A stretch of 64,000 nucleotides of DNA from an uncultured Clostridia bacterium (GCA_947630835.1 CANRIZ010000001.1:147186-211185); one strand, 5' to 3'. Positions 32,913 through 41,910 are shown, numbered from the stretch's first letter. The notes: generated by a model not told the origin, from the letters alone. Program-made: numbers and translations.

Positions 32913-34070
32913 TTATTTTACAAGTTCGTCGGCGAGGGAATTAAGTTGCCGCATATTTTCCGTGGTAAGTCTTGTTTTTATTGTGACGGGTTCGCCGACG
33001 AAGGTTATATTTTTCATCTGCTCAAACTCCGCCCTCATAGTTTTTGCGGCGGTAGGCGCCCAGGAGCCGTTTTCGACAAGGGCGACCTTTCTGTTTTGAA
33101 ACGCCTTGCTTTTAAGGTGATGGATAAAATCGCTCATAGGGGCAAAAACGCCTGCGTCGTAGCTTGACGCCATACACAAAAGCGTGCTGTGCCTGAAGGC
33201 GTCTTCAACACATTCGGCAATATCGTCCCTCGACAGGTCGGCAATCGCAACCCTCGGACAGCCCTTTGCTTCGAGTATCTCCTTCATTTTATGAGCCGCT
33301 TCGGCGGTATTGCCGTGAATCGACGCATAAGCTATAAACACGCCCTCGTCCTCCCACATATAGGAAGACCATGTGTCGTAAAGCGAAACGACCTCGGGTA
33401 TTGTATCGGTCAAAACAGGGCCGTGAAGCGGGCAGATTGTTTTTATTTCAAGATTCTTTGCCTTTTTAAGCAGGGTTTGAACCGAAGCGCCGTACTTGCC
33501 GACTATATTGAAATAATATCTTCTTGCTTCGCACGACCAGCCCTCGTCGGCGTCGATAGCGCCGAATTTGCCGAAAGCGTCCGCCGAGAAGAGTATTTTT
33601 TCCGTCTTTTCGTAAGAGAGCATTACCTCGGGCCAATGAACCATAGGCGCCAAGATAAAGCTTAAAGTGTGACTGCCAAGCTCAAGGGTATCGCCCTCGC
33701 CTTTTGTTATTACCCTTGAAAGGTCAACGTCGGCAAACTGCAAAAGCATGGTTTTCGCCTTTTGCGAGCAGACAATCCGCATTTCGGGATAAAGCTCGCA
33801 GACCTTTTGTATATTGGCGGAATGATCGGGTTCAAGGTGATGAACGACAAGGTAATCGGGTTTCCTGCCGTCAAGCGCATTTTTTAAATTTTCAAACCAA
33901 ATGTCGCTTACGATTTTATCCGCAGTATCCATTATTGCGATTTTGTCGTCAAGTATAACGTATGAATTATACGCCATACCGTTGGGGATTATATACTGCC
34001 CCTCGAACAAATCAAGCTCACGGGTGCTTGCGCCGATATATTTTACGCTTTGCGAAATATTAACGTCCAT
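32913..34070 (-). CDS. fprA: A-type flavoprotein FprA (oxygen/NO reductase)
   Basis: A 385-residue flavodiiron protein. The N-terminal beta-lactamase-like domain carries the di-iron ligands in HHLEPDHSANI and MVHWPEVML, with a further His in CPLHGP. The C-terminal flavodoxin domain (about 245-385) starts IAYASIHGNTAEAA. Such enzymes reduce oxygen to water or NO to N2O using electrons from rubredoxin. A rubredoxin gene lies just upstream and a flavin reductase-rubredoxin fusion lies beyond it, so the donor chain is local. Confidence 0.95.
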   Translation of the reverse strand: MDVNISQSVKYIGASTRELDLFEGQYIIPNGMAYNSYVILDDKIAIMDTADKIVSDIWFENLKNALDGRKPDYLVVHHLEPDHSANIQKVCELYPEMRIVCSQKAKTMLLQFADVDLSRVITKGEGDTLELGSHTLSFILAPMVHWPEVMLSYEKTEKILFSADAFGKFGAIDADEGWSCEARRYYFNIVGKYGASVQTLLKKAKNLEIKTICPLHGPVLTDTIPEVVSLYDTWSSYMWEDEGVFIAYASIHGNTAEAAHKMKEILEAKGCPRVAIADLSRDDIAECVEDAFRHSTLLCMASSYDAGVFAPMSDFIHHLKSKAFQNRKVALVENGSWAPTAAKTMRAEFEQMKNITFVGEPVTIKTRLTTENMRQLNSLADELVK

Positions 34071-34103
34071 TTTTTTGTCTCCTCATTTTAAATTTACCGC
34101 TAT

Positions 34104-34132
34104 ATAATAGCATAAAAAGCAAGTATATTCAA
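34104..34132 (-). promoter_or_regulatory. Promoter of fprA
   Basis: On the minus strand TTGAAT, a 17-bp spacer and TATTAT end 34 bp before the fprA ATG; GAGGAG is the ribosome site. Confidence 0.7.
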
Positions 34133-34140
34133 TAAAATTT

Positions 34141-34177
34141 TCCAAAAAAACAAGCCCGGCAAAAGCCGAGCCCGTTT
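34141..34177 (-). terminator. Terminator of the rubredoxin gene
   Basis: A 13-bp stem with three wobble pairs (AAACGGGCTCGGC against GCCGGGCTTGTTT) around a T4 loop is followed by TTTTGG. It separates the rubredoxin transcript from fprA. Confidence 0.8.
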
Positions 34178-34182
34178 AACGT

Positions 34183-34338
34183 TTATTCCTCTTCAAAAGA
34201 GCCCTTGTCAAGACCGCATATCGGGCAGACAAAATCCTCGGGTACCTCCGACCAAGGAGTTCCGGGAGCGATGCCGTTTTCGGGATCTCCGGCTTCCTCG
34301 TCGTAAACGTAGCCGCAGGGGCAAACATATTTAGCCAT
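34183..34338 (-). CDS. Rubredoxin with a C-x-C first knuckle
   Basis: A 51-residue protein beginning [15 protein letters not shown]. The second iron knuckle EDFVCPICG is standard CxxC. The first reads C-P-C-G-Y, with one residue between the cysteines instead of two; the bases TGC CCC TGC are unambiguous. The rest ([17 protein letters not shown]) is ordinary rubredoxin. It would pass single electrons to FprA, encoded just downstream. Either the knuckle is a natural variant or the iron site is altered. AGAAAGGAG is the ribosome site. Confidence 0.93.
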   Translation of the reverse strand: MAKYVCPCGYVYDEEAGDPENGIAPGTPWSEVPEDFVCPICGLDKGSFEEE

Positions 34339-34374
34339 AATTTATTCTCCTTTCTGAAAATGAATTACGGGTTT

Positions 34375-34404
34375 ATAATATAACAAATTATGCCTTTACG
34401 TCAA
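34375..34404 (-). promoter_or_regulatory. Promoter of the rubredoxin gene
   Basis: On the minus strand TTGACG is followed by TATTAT at 18 bp or TATATT at 16 bp; either gives a start about 30 bp before the ATG. Confidence 0.65.
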
Positions 34405-34514
34405 TATTTTTATTGTAAATAACATAAATATATTTTATTGCAAAACCGAAATTATTGAGTTAAAATAAAATATGTAAATATGCTTTTAAATTCAAACGAA
34501 AGGACTTGACAAAT

Positions 34515-35126
34515 ATGGACGATAACGCAATGTTCAAGCTGACATACGGGCTTTTTGTATTAACCGCAAGGGACGGCGAAAGGGACAACGGCTGTATAGT
34601 AAACACCGTAAGCCAGGTTGCCTCGCAGCCGAACACCGTGGCGGTTGCCGTCAGCAAGGCAAATTTAACCCACGATATGATAAAAAATACGGGGGTTTTT
34701 AATGTTTCCGTACTAACGCAGAGCGCAAAATTTGAAACCTTTAAGCACTGGGGCTTTCAAAGCGGCAGAGATACCGACAAAACCGCCGAAATTGAATTTT
34801 CAAGGAGCGAAAACGGACTTATATACCTGACCGGGGAAACCAACTCTTACATCAGCGCAAAGGTATTTTCAAGCGTTGATTTGGGAAGCCACACGCTGTT
34901 TTTGGCAAAGGTTGCCGACGCAAGGCTCTTAAACGACGAGCCGTCCGTAAGCTACGATTTTTATCACAAAAACATTAAGCCTGCGCCGCAAAAAAGCAAG
35001 AAAAAGGGCTTTATTTGCAAAATCTGCGGTTATATATACGAGGGAGATACCCTGCCGGAGGATTTTGTCTGCCCCTGGTGCAAGCATCCCGCTTCGGATT
35101 TTGAACCTGCGGAAATTGACGGCTGA
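34515..35126 (+). CDS. Flavin reductase-rubredoxin fusion (high molecular weight rubredoxin, Hrb-like)
   Basis: A 203-residue fusion. Residues about 1-150 are a flavin reductase-like FMN-binding split barrel (FKLTYGLFVLTARDG, NTVSQV, HDMIKNTGVFNVSVL). After a Lys-rich linker, residues about 157-200 form a rubredoxin domain with CKICGYIYEG and EDFVCPWC. In acetogens this fusion accepts electrons from NAD(P)H and passes them to FprA to reduce NO or oxygen. The ATG at 34515 has AAAGGA upstream; an in-frame TTG at 34506 is too close to that site. It is divergent from the rubredoxin gene. Confidence 0.92.
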   Translation: MDDNAMFKLTYGLFVLTARDGERDNGCIVNTVSQVASQPNTVAVAVSKANLTHDMIKNTGVFNVSVLTQSAKFETFKHWGFQSGRDTDKTAEIEFSRSENGLIYLTGETNSYISAKVFSSVDLGSHTLFLAKVADARLLNDEPSVSYDFYHKNIKPAPQKSKKKGFICKICGYIYEGDTLPEDFVCPWCKHPASDFEPAEIDG

Positions 35127-35142
35127 CCGAAAAACTTAACAA

Positions 35143-35169
35143 AAAGGTCCGCCGAGCGGGCCTTTTTTT
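35143..35169 (+). terminator. Terminator of the flavin reductase-rubredoxin gene
   Basis: AAAGGTCCGC and GCGGGCCTTT pair (one G-T) around a 3-base loop and run into seven T. Confidence 0.87.
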
Positions 35170-35194
35170 GGCAATTATTATACTTAATTGTTAA

Positions 35195-35223
35195 TTGACA
35201 CATTTGTTAAATTAAACTATAAT
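35195..35223 (+). promoter_or_regulatory. Perfect promoter of the c-di-GMP regulator gene
   Basis: TTGACA, a 17-bp spacer and TATAAT match consensus completely. Predicted start is near 35230. Confidence 0.88.
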
Positions 35224-35250
35224 TATAATGAGTTTAATTTTCTTTAACGA

Positions 35251-37341
35251 ATGGTGATGTTATACTTGAACGAAGACGAACGAAATAAAATACTTATCGT
35301 TGACGATTCTAAAATAAACAGGGCTATCCTGTCCGATATTATCGAAGAAAAATTTTCTGTTCTTGAAGCGGAAAACGGCATTGAGGCTATGAAGGTCATA
35401 AGAGAATACGGCAATAAGCTTTCGCTTATCCTGCTCGACCTCGTTATGCCCGAAATGGACGGTCTTGAGGTTCTTGCGGCAATGAACAGGTTTAACCTGA
35501 TAAACGAAATACCGGTAATTATGATTTCCGCGGAAAATTCTTCCTCATATATCGAACGGGCGTATGAGCTCGGCGCAACGGACTTTATAAACAGGCCGTT
35601 TAACGTCTATGTCGTTAAAAAGCGTATCGCGAACACGGTTATGCTTTATTCAAAGCAGAAAAACCTTATTAACCTTGTTAGCCAACAGGTTTACGAAAAG
35701 GAAAAAAACAGCGACCTTATGGTTAAGATACTAAGCCATATAGTCGAATTCAGGAACGGCGAAAGCGGACTGCATATAATGCACGTCAACACAATTACGG
35801 AGCTTATTTTAAAGCAGCTTGTTAAAAAGACCGACAAATATAAGCTCACGTCCAAGGATATAGACTATATTGTTACCGCTTCCTCGCTCCATGATATAGG
35901 CAAAATATCTATTCCCGACAGCATACTCAACAAACCGGGTAAGCTTACCGCCGAGGAGTTTGAAATTATGAAGGGTCATTCCGAGGCGGGAGCTAAAATG
36001 CTCGGCTTTTTGACGGAATACATAAACGACCCGTTAATTGTAGTTGCAAGCGATATATGCCTTTATCATCACGAGAAATACGACGGCAAGGGCTATCCCA
36101 AGGGGCTTAAGGGCAACGAAATTCCCATTTCCGCGCAGGTTGTCGCAATAGCCGACGTGTACGACGCTCTTGTAAGCGAGCGCTGCTACAAAAAAGCCAT
36201 ACCCCATAAGCAAGCGCTGAAAATGATTTGCGACGGCGAGTGCGGAGCTTTCAATCCGATAGTTCTCGAATGCTTATGCGATATCGAAAACACGCTCGAA
36301 AACGAAATTAAAATCAACTCGCTGTCACACAACAACGAGCGCAAGGTAAGGAAAATTACCGACGAGTTATTAAGCCAAAGCGGCATTACGAGGGAAAACA
36401 ATTCAATCAATTACCTCGAACAAGCGAGAACCACCTCCGAATTTTTGGCTTCGATGTCCAAGGAAATTCAATTTGAATATACGAAGGACTCTGATGTGCT
36501 TACAATTTCGGAATGGTTCGCGCAAAAGTGCGGTCTGCCTCTGGTAATAGTTAATCCTTTTAAAAACGAAAGGGTCCTTAACATAGTCAACGGCCGCGAA
36601 GGAGTTGAGTTTTTTGGCAGCGAGCTTGCAAAAACCGCTCCCGATAATCCGGCTATTGAATTTACCATGCAGATAAAAATCGAAAATCAGCAAAGGGCTC
36701 ACCGCGTGCTGTGCATATCCAAATGGAACACGGACGGCGACGTTCCCGTAATTTCGGGCACGGTAGGCAAGCTTATTGATATTGAAAACGAATATCAAAT
36801 TATGGCGGACCTTAAAAAGCAGGCGTCGCTCGACCCGCTTACAAGTATTTATAACCACAGGTACTGTGTAAACCTTGCAAAAAGCAAATTGGCGGAAGGA
36901 ACCGACCTCAACTACGCTCTTGTGCTTTTCGACCTCGACCACTTTAAAGCCGCCAACGATACCTACGGGCATATGTTCGGCGACGAGGTTTTGAAAACCG
37001 TAGCCTCCACCCTGCAAAAGCTTTCAAAGAAGAGGGATATTGTCGCAAGGATAGGCGGCGACGAATTTATGCTCTTTATTGAATACAGGAGCGAAGACGA
37101 GCTGAAAAACAAGATAGAAAATATACACAAGGTCATAAACGACATCGTAATTGATTCTTATTGCGTAAGGATAAGCACGGGTATTTCAACCACACAGGAA
37201 GTGGGCTATGATTACAACACCCTGTTTAACTGCGCCGACACCGCTCTTTACCACTCGAAGGGTATCAGAAAGAGCGTTATGAGCTTTTACGACAAGGATA
37301 TGATGCATAGCGGAATTAAAATTACTCCAATAGAAAATTGA
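35251..37341 (+). CDS. Response regulator / HD-GYP / GGDEF c-di-GMP protein
   Basis: A 696-residue protein. A receiver domain (about 13-130) has VDDSKINR, phosphoacceptor Asp in LLDLVMPEMDG and the Lys-equivalent site near NRPFN. An HD-GYP phosphodiesterase domain follows (about 150-340) with SSLHDIGK and HHEKYDGKGYPKG. A middle region (about 390-520) resembles a PAS- or GAF-like sensor. A GGDEF cyclase domain ends it (about 530-690) with an intact RIGGDEF. It could both make and degrade c-di-GMP under phosphorylation control. The ATG lacks a ribosome site; a TTG at 35266 preceded by GGTGAT may be the real start. An Hpt gene follows 9 bp later. Confidence 0.93.
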   Translation: MVMLYLNEDERNKILIVDDSKINRAILSDIIEEKFSVLEAENGIEAMKVIREYGNKLSLILLDLVMPEMDGLEVLAAMNRFNLINEIPVIMISAENSSSYIERAYELGATDFINRPFNVYVVKKRIANTVMLYSKQKNLINLVSQQVYEKEKNSDLMVKILSHIVEFRNGESGLHIMHVNTITELILKQLVKKTDKYKLTSKDIDYIVTASSLHDIGKISIPDSILNKPGKLTAEEFEIMKGHSEAGAKMLGFLTEYINDPLIVVASDICLYHHEKYDGKGYPKGLKGNEIPISAQVVAIADVYDALVSERCYKKAIPHKQALKMICDGECGAFNPIVLECLCDIENTLENEIKINSLSHNNERKVRKITDELLSQSGITRENNSINYLEQARTTSEFLASMSKEIQFEYTKDSDVLTISEWFAQKCGLPLVIVNPFKNERVLNIVNGREGVEFFGSELAKTAPDNPAIEFTMQIKIENQQRAHRVLCISKWNTDGDVPVISGTVGKLIDIENEYQIMADLKKQASLDPLTSIYNHRYCVNLAKSKLAEGTDLNYALVLFDLDHFKAANDTYGHMFGDEVLKTVASTLQKLSKKRDIVARIGGDEFMLFIEYRSEDELKNKIENIHKVINDIVIDSYCVRISTGISTTQEVGYDYNTLFNCADTALYHSKGIRKSVMSFYDKDMMHSGIKITPIEN

Positions 37342-37350
37342 GGTGCAAAA

Positions 37351-37698
37351 ATGACTTTAAACGAATGTATTGCGGTTTTAAGCGGAAACATCGACGAATT
37401 AAAAGGAAGAATGCTGTCAGAGGAAAGAATTAAAAAATTCCTGCGTATGTTCCCCGGCGACACAAGCTTTTCGGAGCTTTGCGAGGCTATGGAAAACGAG
37501 GATTACGAGGCTGCGTTCAGAGCCGCCCATACATTAAAGGGCGTATGCGCCAACCTCGGCATTGAGAGGCTCAGAATAAAGGCAAGCGAGATTACCGAAG
37601 CGCTCAGGGGCAACGTAAACAACGGCGCCGACGAAATATTGCCCGACCTTATTACAGAGTACAATGCGGCGGTGGACGCAATAAACATACTTGAATAA
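37351..37698 (+). CDS. Hpt domain phosphotransfer protein
   Basis: A 115-residue protein consisting of one histidine phosphotransfer helical bundle. The phospho-accepting His is in RAAHTLKGVCANLG. It would relay phosphate between a hybrid kinase and a receiver domain, most simply the one encoded just upstream. No histidine kinase gene is near, so the phosphate source is elsewhere. GAGGTG precedes the ATG. Confidence 0.9.
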   Translation: MTLNECIAVLSGNIDELKGRMLSEERIKKFLRMFPGDTSFSELCEAMENEDYEAAFRAAHTLKGVCANLGIERLRIKASEITEALRGNVNNGADEILPDLITEYNAAVDAINILE

Positions 37699-37718
37699 AA
37701 ATTTACATTTGCGCTGTC

Positions 37719-37746
37719 GGCTTCCTCTTTCGGGGAAGCCTTTTTT
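37719..37746 (+). terminator. Terminator after the Hpt gene
   Basis: GGCTTCC and GGAAGCC form a 7-bp stem with an 8-base loop followed by six T. Confidence 0.87.
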
Positions 37747-37765
37747 ATAAATCGTAATTATTTAA

Positions 37766-37794
37766 TTGAAAAGCTTAAAATAAAATGATATAAT
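37766..37794 (+). promoter_or_regulatory. Promoter of the metF-metH operon
   Basis: TTGAAA, a 17-bp spacer and TATAAT lie 42 bp before the metF start. The short leader leaves no room for a SAM or T-box riboswitch. Confidence 0.8.
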
Positions 37795-37835
37795 TCAAGT
37801 TAATTCTTTACTTAGCAATGGAAGTGTTTGCTTTT

Positions 37836-38723
37836 ATGAAAATTACCGATATTTTAAACGGAAACGATATGTCCCTGTCGTTCGAGGTATTTCCGCCGAA
37901 AAAGGAAGCGTCCTTTGAAAGCGTTAAACTCGCTACGGAAAAGATAGCCGAACTAAAGCCCTCGTTTATGAGCGTTACCTACGGCGCAGGCGGCGGAACG
38001 AGCGAATATACCCTGTCCGTTGCAAAAAATATCAAGGAAAAATACGACGTGCCGATGCTCGCCCACCTGACCTGCGTTTCCTCAAGCAAAGAGCTTATCG
38101 CAAAAATGATTGACGAAATAAAGCTGTGCGGAATTGAAAACGTAATGGCTTTAAGGGGCGACCTTACGCCGGAGCTTGAAAATTCGGACAGGAGCGCTTG
38201 GGATTACGCCCACGCCGTTGACCTGATTTACGAGCTTAAACAAAAGGGTAATTTCTGCATAGGCGCGGCATGTTACCCGGAGGTTCACCCGGAAAGCGCA
38301 AACCAACGCGAGGATATTAAGCATTTAAAGGAAAAGGTGGACGCAGGCGCGGATTTCCTTACCACGCAAATGGTATTCGACAATAATCTGTTTTTCAATT
38401 TTCTTTATAAGATACGGGAAGCGGGTATTTTTGTTCCGGTAATTCCGGGAATTATGCCCATTACAAACGCAAACCAGGTAAGCAGAGCCGTTAAGCTTTC
38501 GGGCGCGTTTATGCCCAGACGTTTTACAGCTATGGTTGACAAGTTCGGTTCAAATCCCGCCGCTATGAAACAGGCGGGAATAGCCTACGCTACGGATCAA
38601 ATTATCGACCTTTACGCAAACGGCATTAAAAACGTGCATGTTTATTCTATGAACAAGCCCGATATTGCGGCGGGCATCACGGCCAATCTTTCGGAAATTT
38701 TGGGTAAAAGCTTTTTGGAGTAA
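37836..38723 (+). CDS. metF: 5,10-methylenetetrahydrofolate reductase MetF
   Basis: A 295-residue flavoenzyme that makes 5-methyl-THF for methionine synthesis. SLSFEVFPPKKE, MSVTYGAGGG, AHLTCVSSS, NVMALRGD and GAACYPEVHPES are family blocks. I prefer Met at 37836 to the ATG at 37818 because GGAAG lies upstream at workable distance and family proteins begin MKITDIL. Two MetH-related genes follow in the same operon. Confidence 0.95.
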   Translation: MKITDILNGNDMSLSFEVFPPKKEASFESVKLATEKIAELKPSFMSVTYGAGGGTSEYTLSVAKNIKEKYDVPMLAHLTCVSSSKELIAKMIDEIKLCGIENVMALRGDLTPELENSDRSAWDYAHAVDLIYELKQKGNFCIGAACYPEVHPESANQREDIKHLKEKVDAGADFLTTQMVFDNNLFFNFLYKIREAGIFVPVIPGIMPITNANQVSRAVKLSGAFMPRRFTAMVDKFGSNPAAMKQAGIAYATDQIIDLYANGIKNVHVYSMNKPDIAAGITANLSEILGKSFLE

Positions 38724-38729
38724 TCTCAA

Positions 38730-39377
38730 ATGTCGGAAAATGTGATTTTAACAAAAAAATACGGCGCGCAGCAAATTAAGCCCGTCGATGAAAACGAGGT
38801 TCGGCGTTATGCGGGATACAGCGGAAAAGGTATTGACGAGGACGGCGCATTAACAGACGTTCTGCGTATGGTCGAAAAGGATTTGTCCGGCAGGCTCTCT
38901 TACAGAGTCTGCTATCGTCGTATGCCGATATCTTGGGAAGAAGAAACGCCCGTTATGCCGTTTTACTGTAAATCAAAAAATCTCGCAAGCTGTATTAAGG
39001 GCTGTTATGAGATTATCGTTTTTGCCGCAACAATAGGCATAGAAGCGGACAGATACATTGCGAAAAGCCAAAAGCTCTCGCCGCTAAGGGCGCTTATTGC
39101 GCAGGCTTATTCGGCGGAAAGGGTCGAGGCTCTGTGCGACAAGTTTTGCTGTGAAATCAGGGAGCTGTTAAAAGAAGAAATGCTCTGCGCTACCGCAAGA
39201 TTTTCGCCGGGATACGGCGATTTACCGCTTAAAACGCAGGCCGATATTTTCAGGCTGCTCGATTGCGGCAGGCAAATAGGCGTATACTTAAACGAAAGTC
39301 TGCTGATGTCGCCGTCAAAATCGGTTACGGCCATTTTCGGAATTAAAAAATCGAACGGTAAAGCAGATACGCAATAA
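38730..39377 (+). CDS. Stand-alone MetH reactivation-domain protein
   Basis: A 215-residue protein corresponding to the C-terminal activation domain of cobalamin-dependent methionine synthase. The RFSPGYGDLPLKTQ motif binds S-adenosylmethionine in MetH. Here it is a separate gene between metF and a metH that lacks the domain, an arrangement known in some Clostridia and Thermotogales. It would reductively methylate inactive cob(II)alamin on MetH. The N-terminal 60 residues have no clear motif. Confidence 0.88.
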   Translation: MSENVILTKKYGAQQIKPVDENEVRRYAGYSGKGIDEDGALTDVLRMVEKDLSGRLSYRVCYRRMPISWEEETPVMPFYCKSKNLASCIKGCYEIIVFAATIGIEADRYIAKSQKLSPLRALIAQAYSAERVEALCDKFCCEIRELLKEEMLCATARFSPGYGDLPLKTQADIFRLLDCGRQIGVYLNESLLMSPSKSVTAIFGIKKSNGKADTQ

Positions 39378-39419
39378 CAGGCAAAAAACGAGAATACCGC
39401 TTCGGAAGGAATGTGAAAA

Positions 39420-41843
39420 ATGAACGTTTTGGATTTTATAAACAATAATATATGCTTTTTTGACGGCGGTACGGGTACTCTGTTACAGCAAAGAGGTCTT
39501 ATGCCCGGTGAACTGCCCGAGAGATGGAACATTTCCCACCCGGAGGAAATTATAGAAATTCACAGGGCGTATTTTGACTCGGGTTCAAATATAGTATGCA
39601 CAAACACCTTCGGCGCAAACTGCCTTAAATTTGACGAGCGGGAGCTTGACGGCATAATCTGCGCCGCCGTTAAAAACGCAAACGCCGCAAAGGAAAAAAG
39701 CGCGGGCGGACAGCAAAAATTTACGGCTCTCGATATAGGCCCCACGGGAAAGCTTTTGAAGCCCTGCGGCGATTTTGATTTTGACAGCGCGGTAGAATGT
39801 TTTGCAAAGACGGTAAAAGCAGGCGTAAAATACGGCATGGATTTAATTTTTATAGAAACCATGAACGACAGCTACGAAACTAAGGCGGCTGTTTTGGCGG
39901 CAAAGGAAAACTCCGATTTGCCCGTTTTTGTTTCAAACGCTTATTCCGACGACGGTAAGCTGATGACGGGAGCCTCCCCCGCTTCGGTTATAGCTATGCT
40001 TGAGGGGTTGGGCGCCGACGCAATAGGAGTAAACTGCTCGTTGGGTCCTAAGCAGTTAAAGGGCGTTGTGCAGGAGTATTTAAAGTATTCCTCGCTCCCC
40101 GTAATTTTAAAGCCAAACGCAGGGCTTCCCAAAAGCGTTGAGGGCAAAACCGTTTACGACGTACTGCCCGATGAATTTGCCGAAGATATGCTTAAATACG
40201 CCCAAAGCGGGATAAGAATACTCGGCGGCTGCTGCGGCACTACGCCCGAACATATTTCAAAAACGGTACAAAGCGCGGGCAAAATCAAGCCCAAGCCCGT
40301 AACGGACAAAAATATTACAATGATAAGCTCCTACACCCATGCCGTGGAGTTCGGCGACTCCCCCGTTCTTATAGGCGAAAGGATTAACCCCACAGGCAAA
40401 AAGCTTTTTAAACAGGCTTTGCGGGACAACGATATAGACTATATTTTAAACGAGGGCATAAAACAGCAGGAAAAGGGCGTGCAGGTTCTTGACGTAAACG
40501 TCGGTCTGCCCGAAATTGACGAGAAAAAGACGCTTGAAAAGGTCTGCTTTGAGCTTCAGGCGATAATCGACCTGCCCCTGCAAATAGACACCTCCGATAT
40601 CGAGGCTATGGAAACGGCTCTGCGCCATTATAACGGAAAGGCTATGATAAATTCGTTAAACGGCAAAGAAGAGGTGATGGCGCAGGTTTTTCCGCTTGTA
40701 AAAAAATACGGCGGGCTTGTCGTTTGCCTTACTCTTGACGAAAACGGCATACCGGAAACCGCAGAAAAGAGAGTGGAAATAGCAAGGAAAATCATCAAAA
40801 CAGCAGAAAAATACGGTGTTGGCAAAAAGGATTTGATATTCGACACCCTCGCTATGACGATAAGCGCGGACACACGCTGCGCCGTCGAAACGCTTAAAGC
40901 GCTCAACACAATAAAGCATGAGCTTAATTGCCGCACTATGCTCGGAGTATCGAATATTTCGTTCGGTTTGCCGCACAGGGACGTATTAAACGGAGTTTTC
41001 TTTTCGCTTGCGTTGGAAAACGGACTTTCCGCGGCCATTATGAACCCCAATTCAAACGAAATGATGAAAAGCTTTTACGCTTTTAAGGCGTTGAAGAATT
41101 TGGACGAAAACTGCTCCGATTACATTGAAAATATCGAAAGCTTTGCATGCTGTGAAACAGTTGAGAAAAAAATTTCGGACAACCCAAAAAAAGAAAATCA
41201 CGGCGGGGAGGAATTTCCTCAAGCTCCGCTTCAAAGCGCAATAATCAAAGGATTAAAGGAAAAATCGGCGGCGCTTACAAAAGAGCTTTTGGAAAGCACG
41301 GACGCGCTTGAAATCGTAAATTCGCATATAATTCCCGCGCTTGATTCGGTGGGTAAAAAATTTGAGGAAAAGACCCTGTATCTTCCCCAGCTTCTTATGA
41401 GCGCAGAGGCGGCGCAGGCGGCTTTTGAAAATATCAAGAAGAAAATTTCCCAAAACAAAACGCAGTCGGTAAGCCGCGGGAAATTTGTTCTGGCGACGGT
41501 CAAGGGCGATATACACGACATAGGAAAAAACATAGTTAAGCTTATTATGGAGAACTACGGCTTCGAGGTGTACGACCTCGGTAAGGACGTGCCGCCGCAA
41601 ACCATAGTTGACGAGGCGGTAAGGCTGAACGCTCCCATAGTCGGGCTAAGCGCGCTTATGACCACCACGGTCCCCTATATGGAGCAAACAATAAAGCTTT
41701 TGAAAGAAAAAGCGCCCGAAGCAAAGGTAATAGTCGGCGGGGCGGTATTAAATAAAGAGTATGCCGACAGCATAGGCGCGGATTATTACGCAAAGGACGC
41801 TATGGAAACGGTTAAATACTCTTTGGAAATTTTGGGAAAATAA
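39420..41843 (+). CDS. metH: Cobalamin-dependent methionine synthase, core part
   Basis: An 807-residue protein with the homocysteine domain (about 1-290; zinc ligands in VNCSLGP and GGCCGTT), the methyl-THF domain (about 310-560; SPVLIGERINPTGKK, DVNVGLP), and the B12 cap and binding domains (about 600-805; cobalt ligand His in GDIHDIGKNIV). The fourth, reactivation domain is absent and is encoded separately upstream. It transfers methyl from 5-methyl-THF to homocysteine. Confidence 0.96.
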   Translation: MNVLDFINNNICFFDGGTGTLLQQRGLMPGELPERWNISHPEEIIEIHRAYFDSGSNIVCTNTFGANCLKFDERELDGIICAAVKNANAAKEKSAGGQQKFTALDIGPTGKLLKPCGDFDFDSAVECFAKTVKAGVKYGMDLIFIETMNDSYETKAAVLAAKENSDLPVFVSNAYSDDGKLMTGASPASVIAMLEGLGADAIGVNCSLGPKQLKGVVQEYLKYSSLPVILKPNAGLPKSVEGKTVYDVLPDEFAEDMLKYAQSGIRILGGCCGTTPEHISKTVQSAGKIKPKPVTDKNITMISSYTHAVEFGDSPVLIGERINPTGKKLFKQALRDNDIDYILNEGIKQQEKGVQVLDVNVGLPEIDEKKTLEKVCFELQAIIDLPLQIDTSDIEAMETALRHYNGKAMINSLNGKEEVMAQVFPLVKKYGGLVVCLTLDENGIPETAEKRVEIARKIIKTAEKYGVGKKDLIFDTLAMTISADTRCAVETLKALNTIKHELNCRTMLGVSNISFGLPHRDVLNGVFFSLALENGLSAAIMNPNSNEMMKSFYAFKALKNLDENCSDYIENIESFACCETVEKKISDNPKKENHGGEEFPQAPLQSAIIKGLKEKSAALTKELLESTDALEIVNSHIIPALDSVGKKFEEKTLYLPQLLMSAEAAQAAFENIKKKISQNKTQSVSRGKFVLATVKGDIHDIGKNIVKLIMENYGFEVYDLGKDVPPQTIVDEAVRLNAPIVGLSALMTTTVPYMEQTIKLLKEKAPEAKVIVGGAVLNKEYADSIGADYYAKDAMETVKYSLEILGK

Positions 41844-41863
41844 CCGAAAGGCGATAAAAAAGC

Positions 41864-41910
41864 AAATACGACAGTCCGTATGCTTTTATGGCACGGGCTG
41901 TCGTATTTTG
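41864..41910 (+). terminator. Terminator of the metF-metH operon
   Basis: AAATACGACAGTCCGT pairs with ACGGGCTGTCGTATTT (one mismatch-type pair) around a 13-base loop and ends in TTTTG. Confidence 0.8.
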
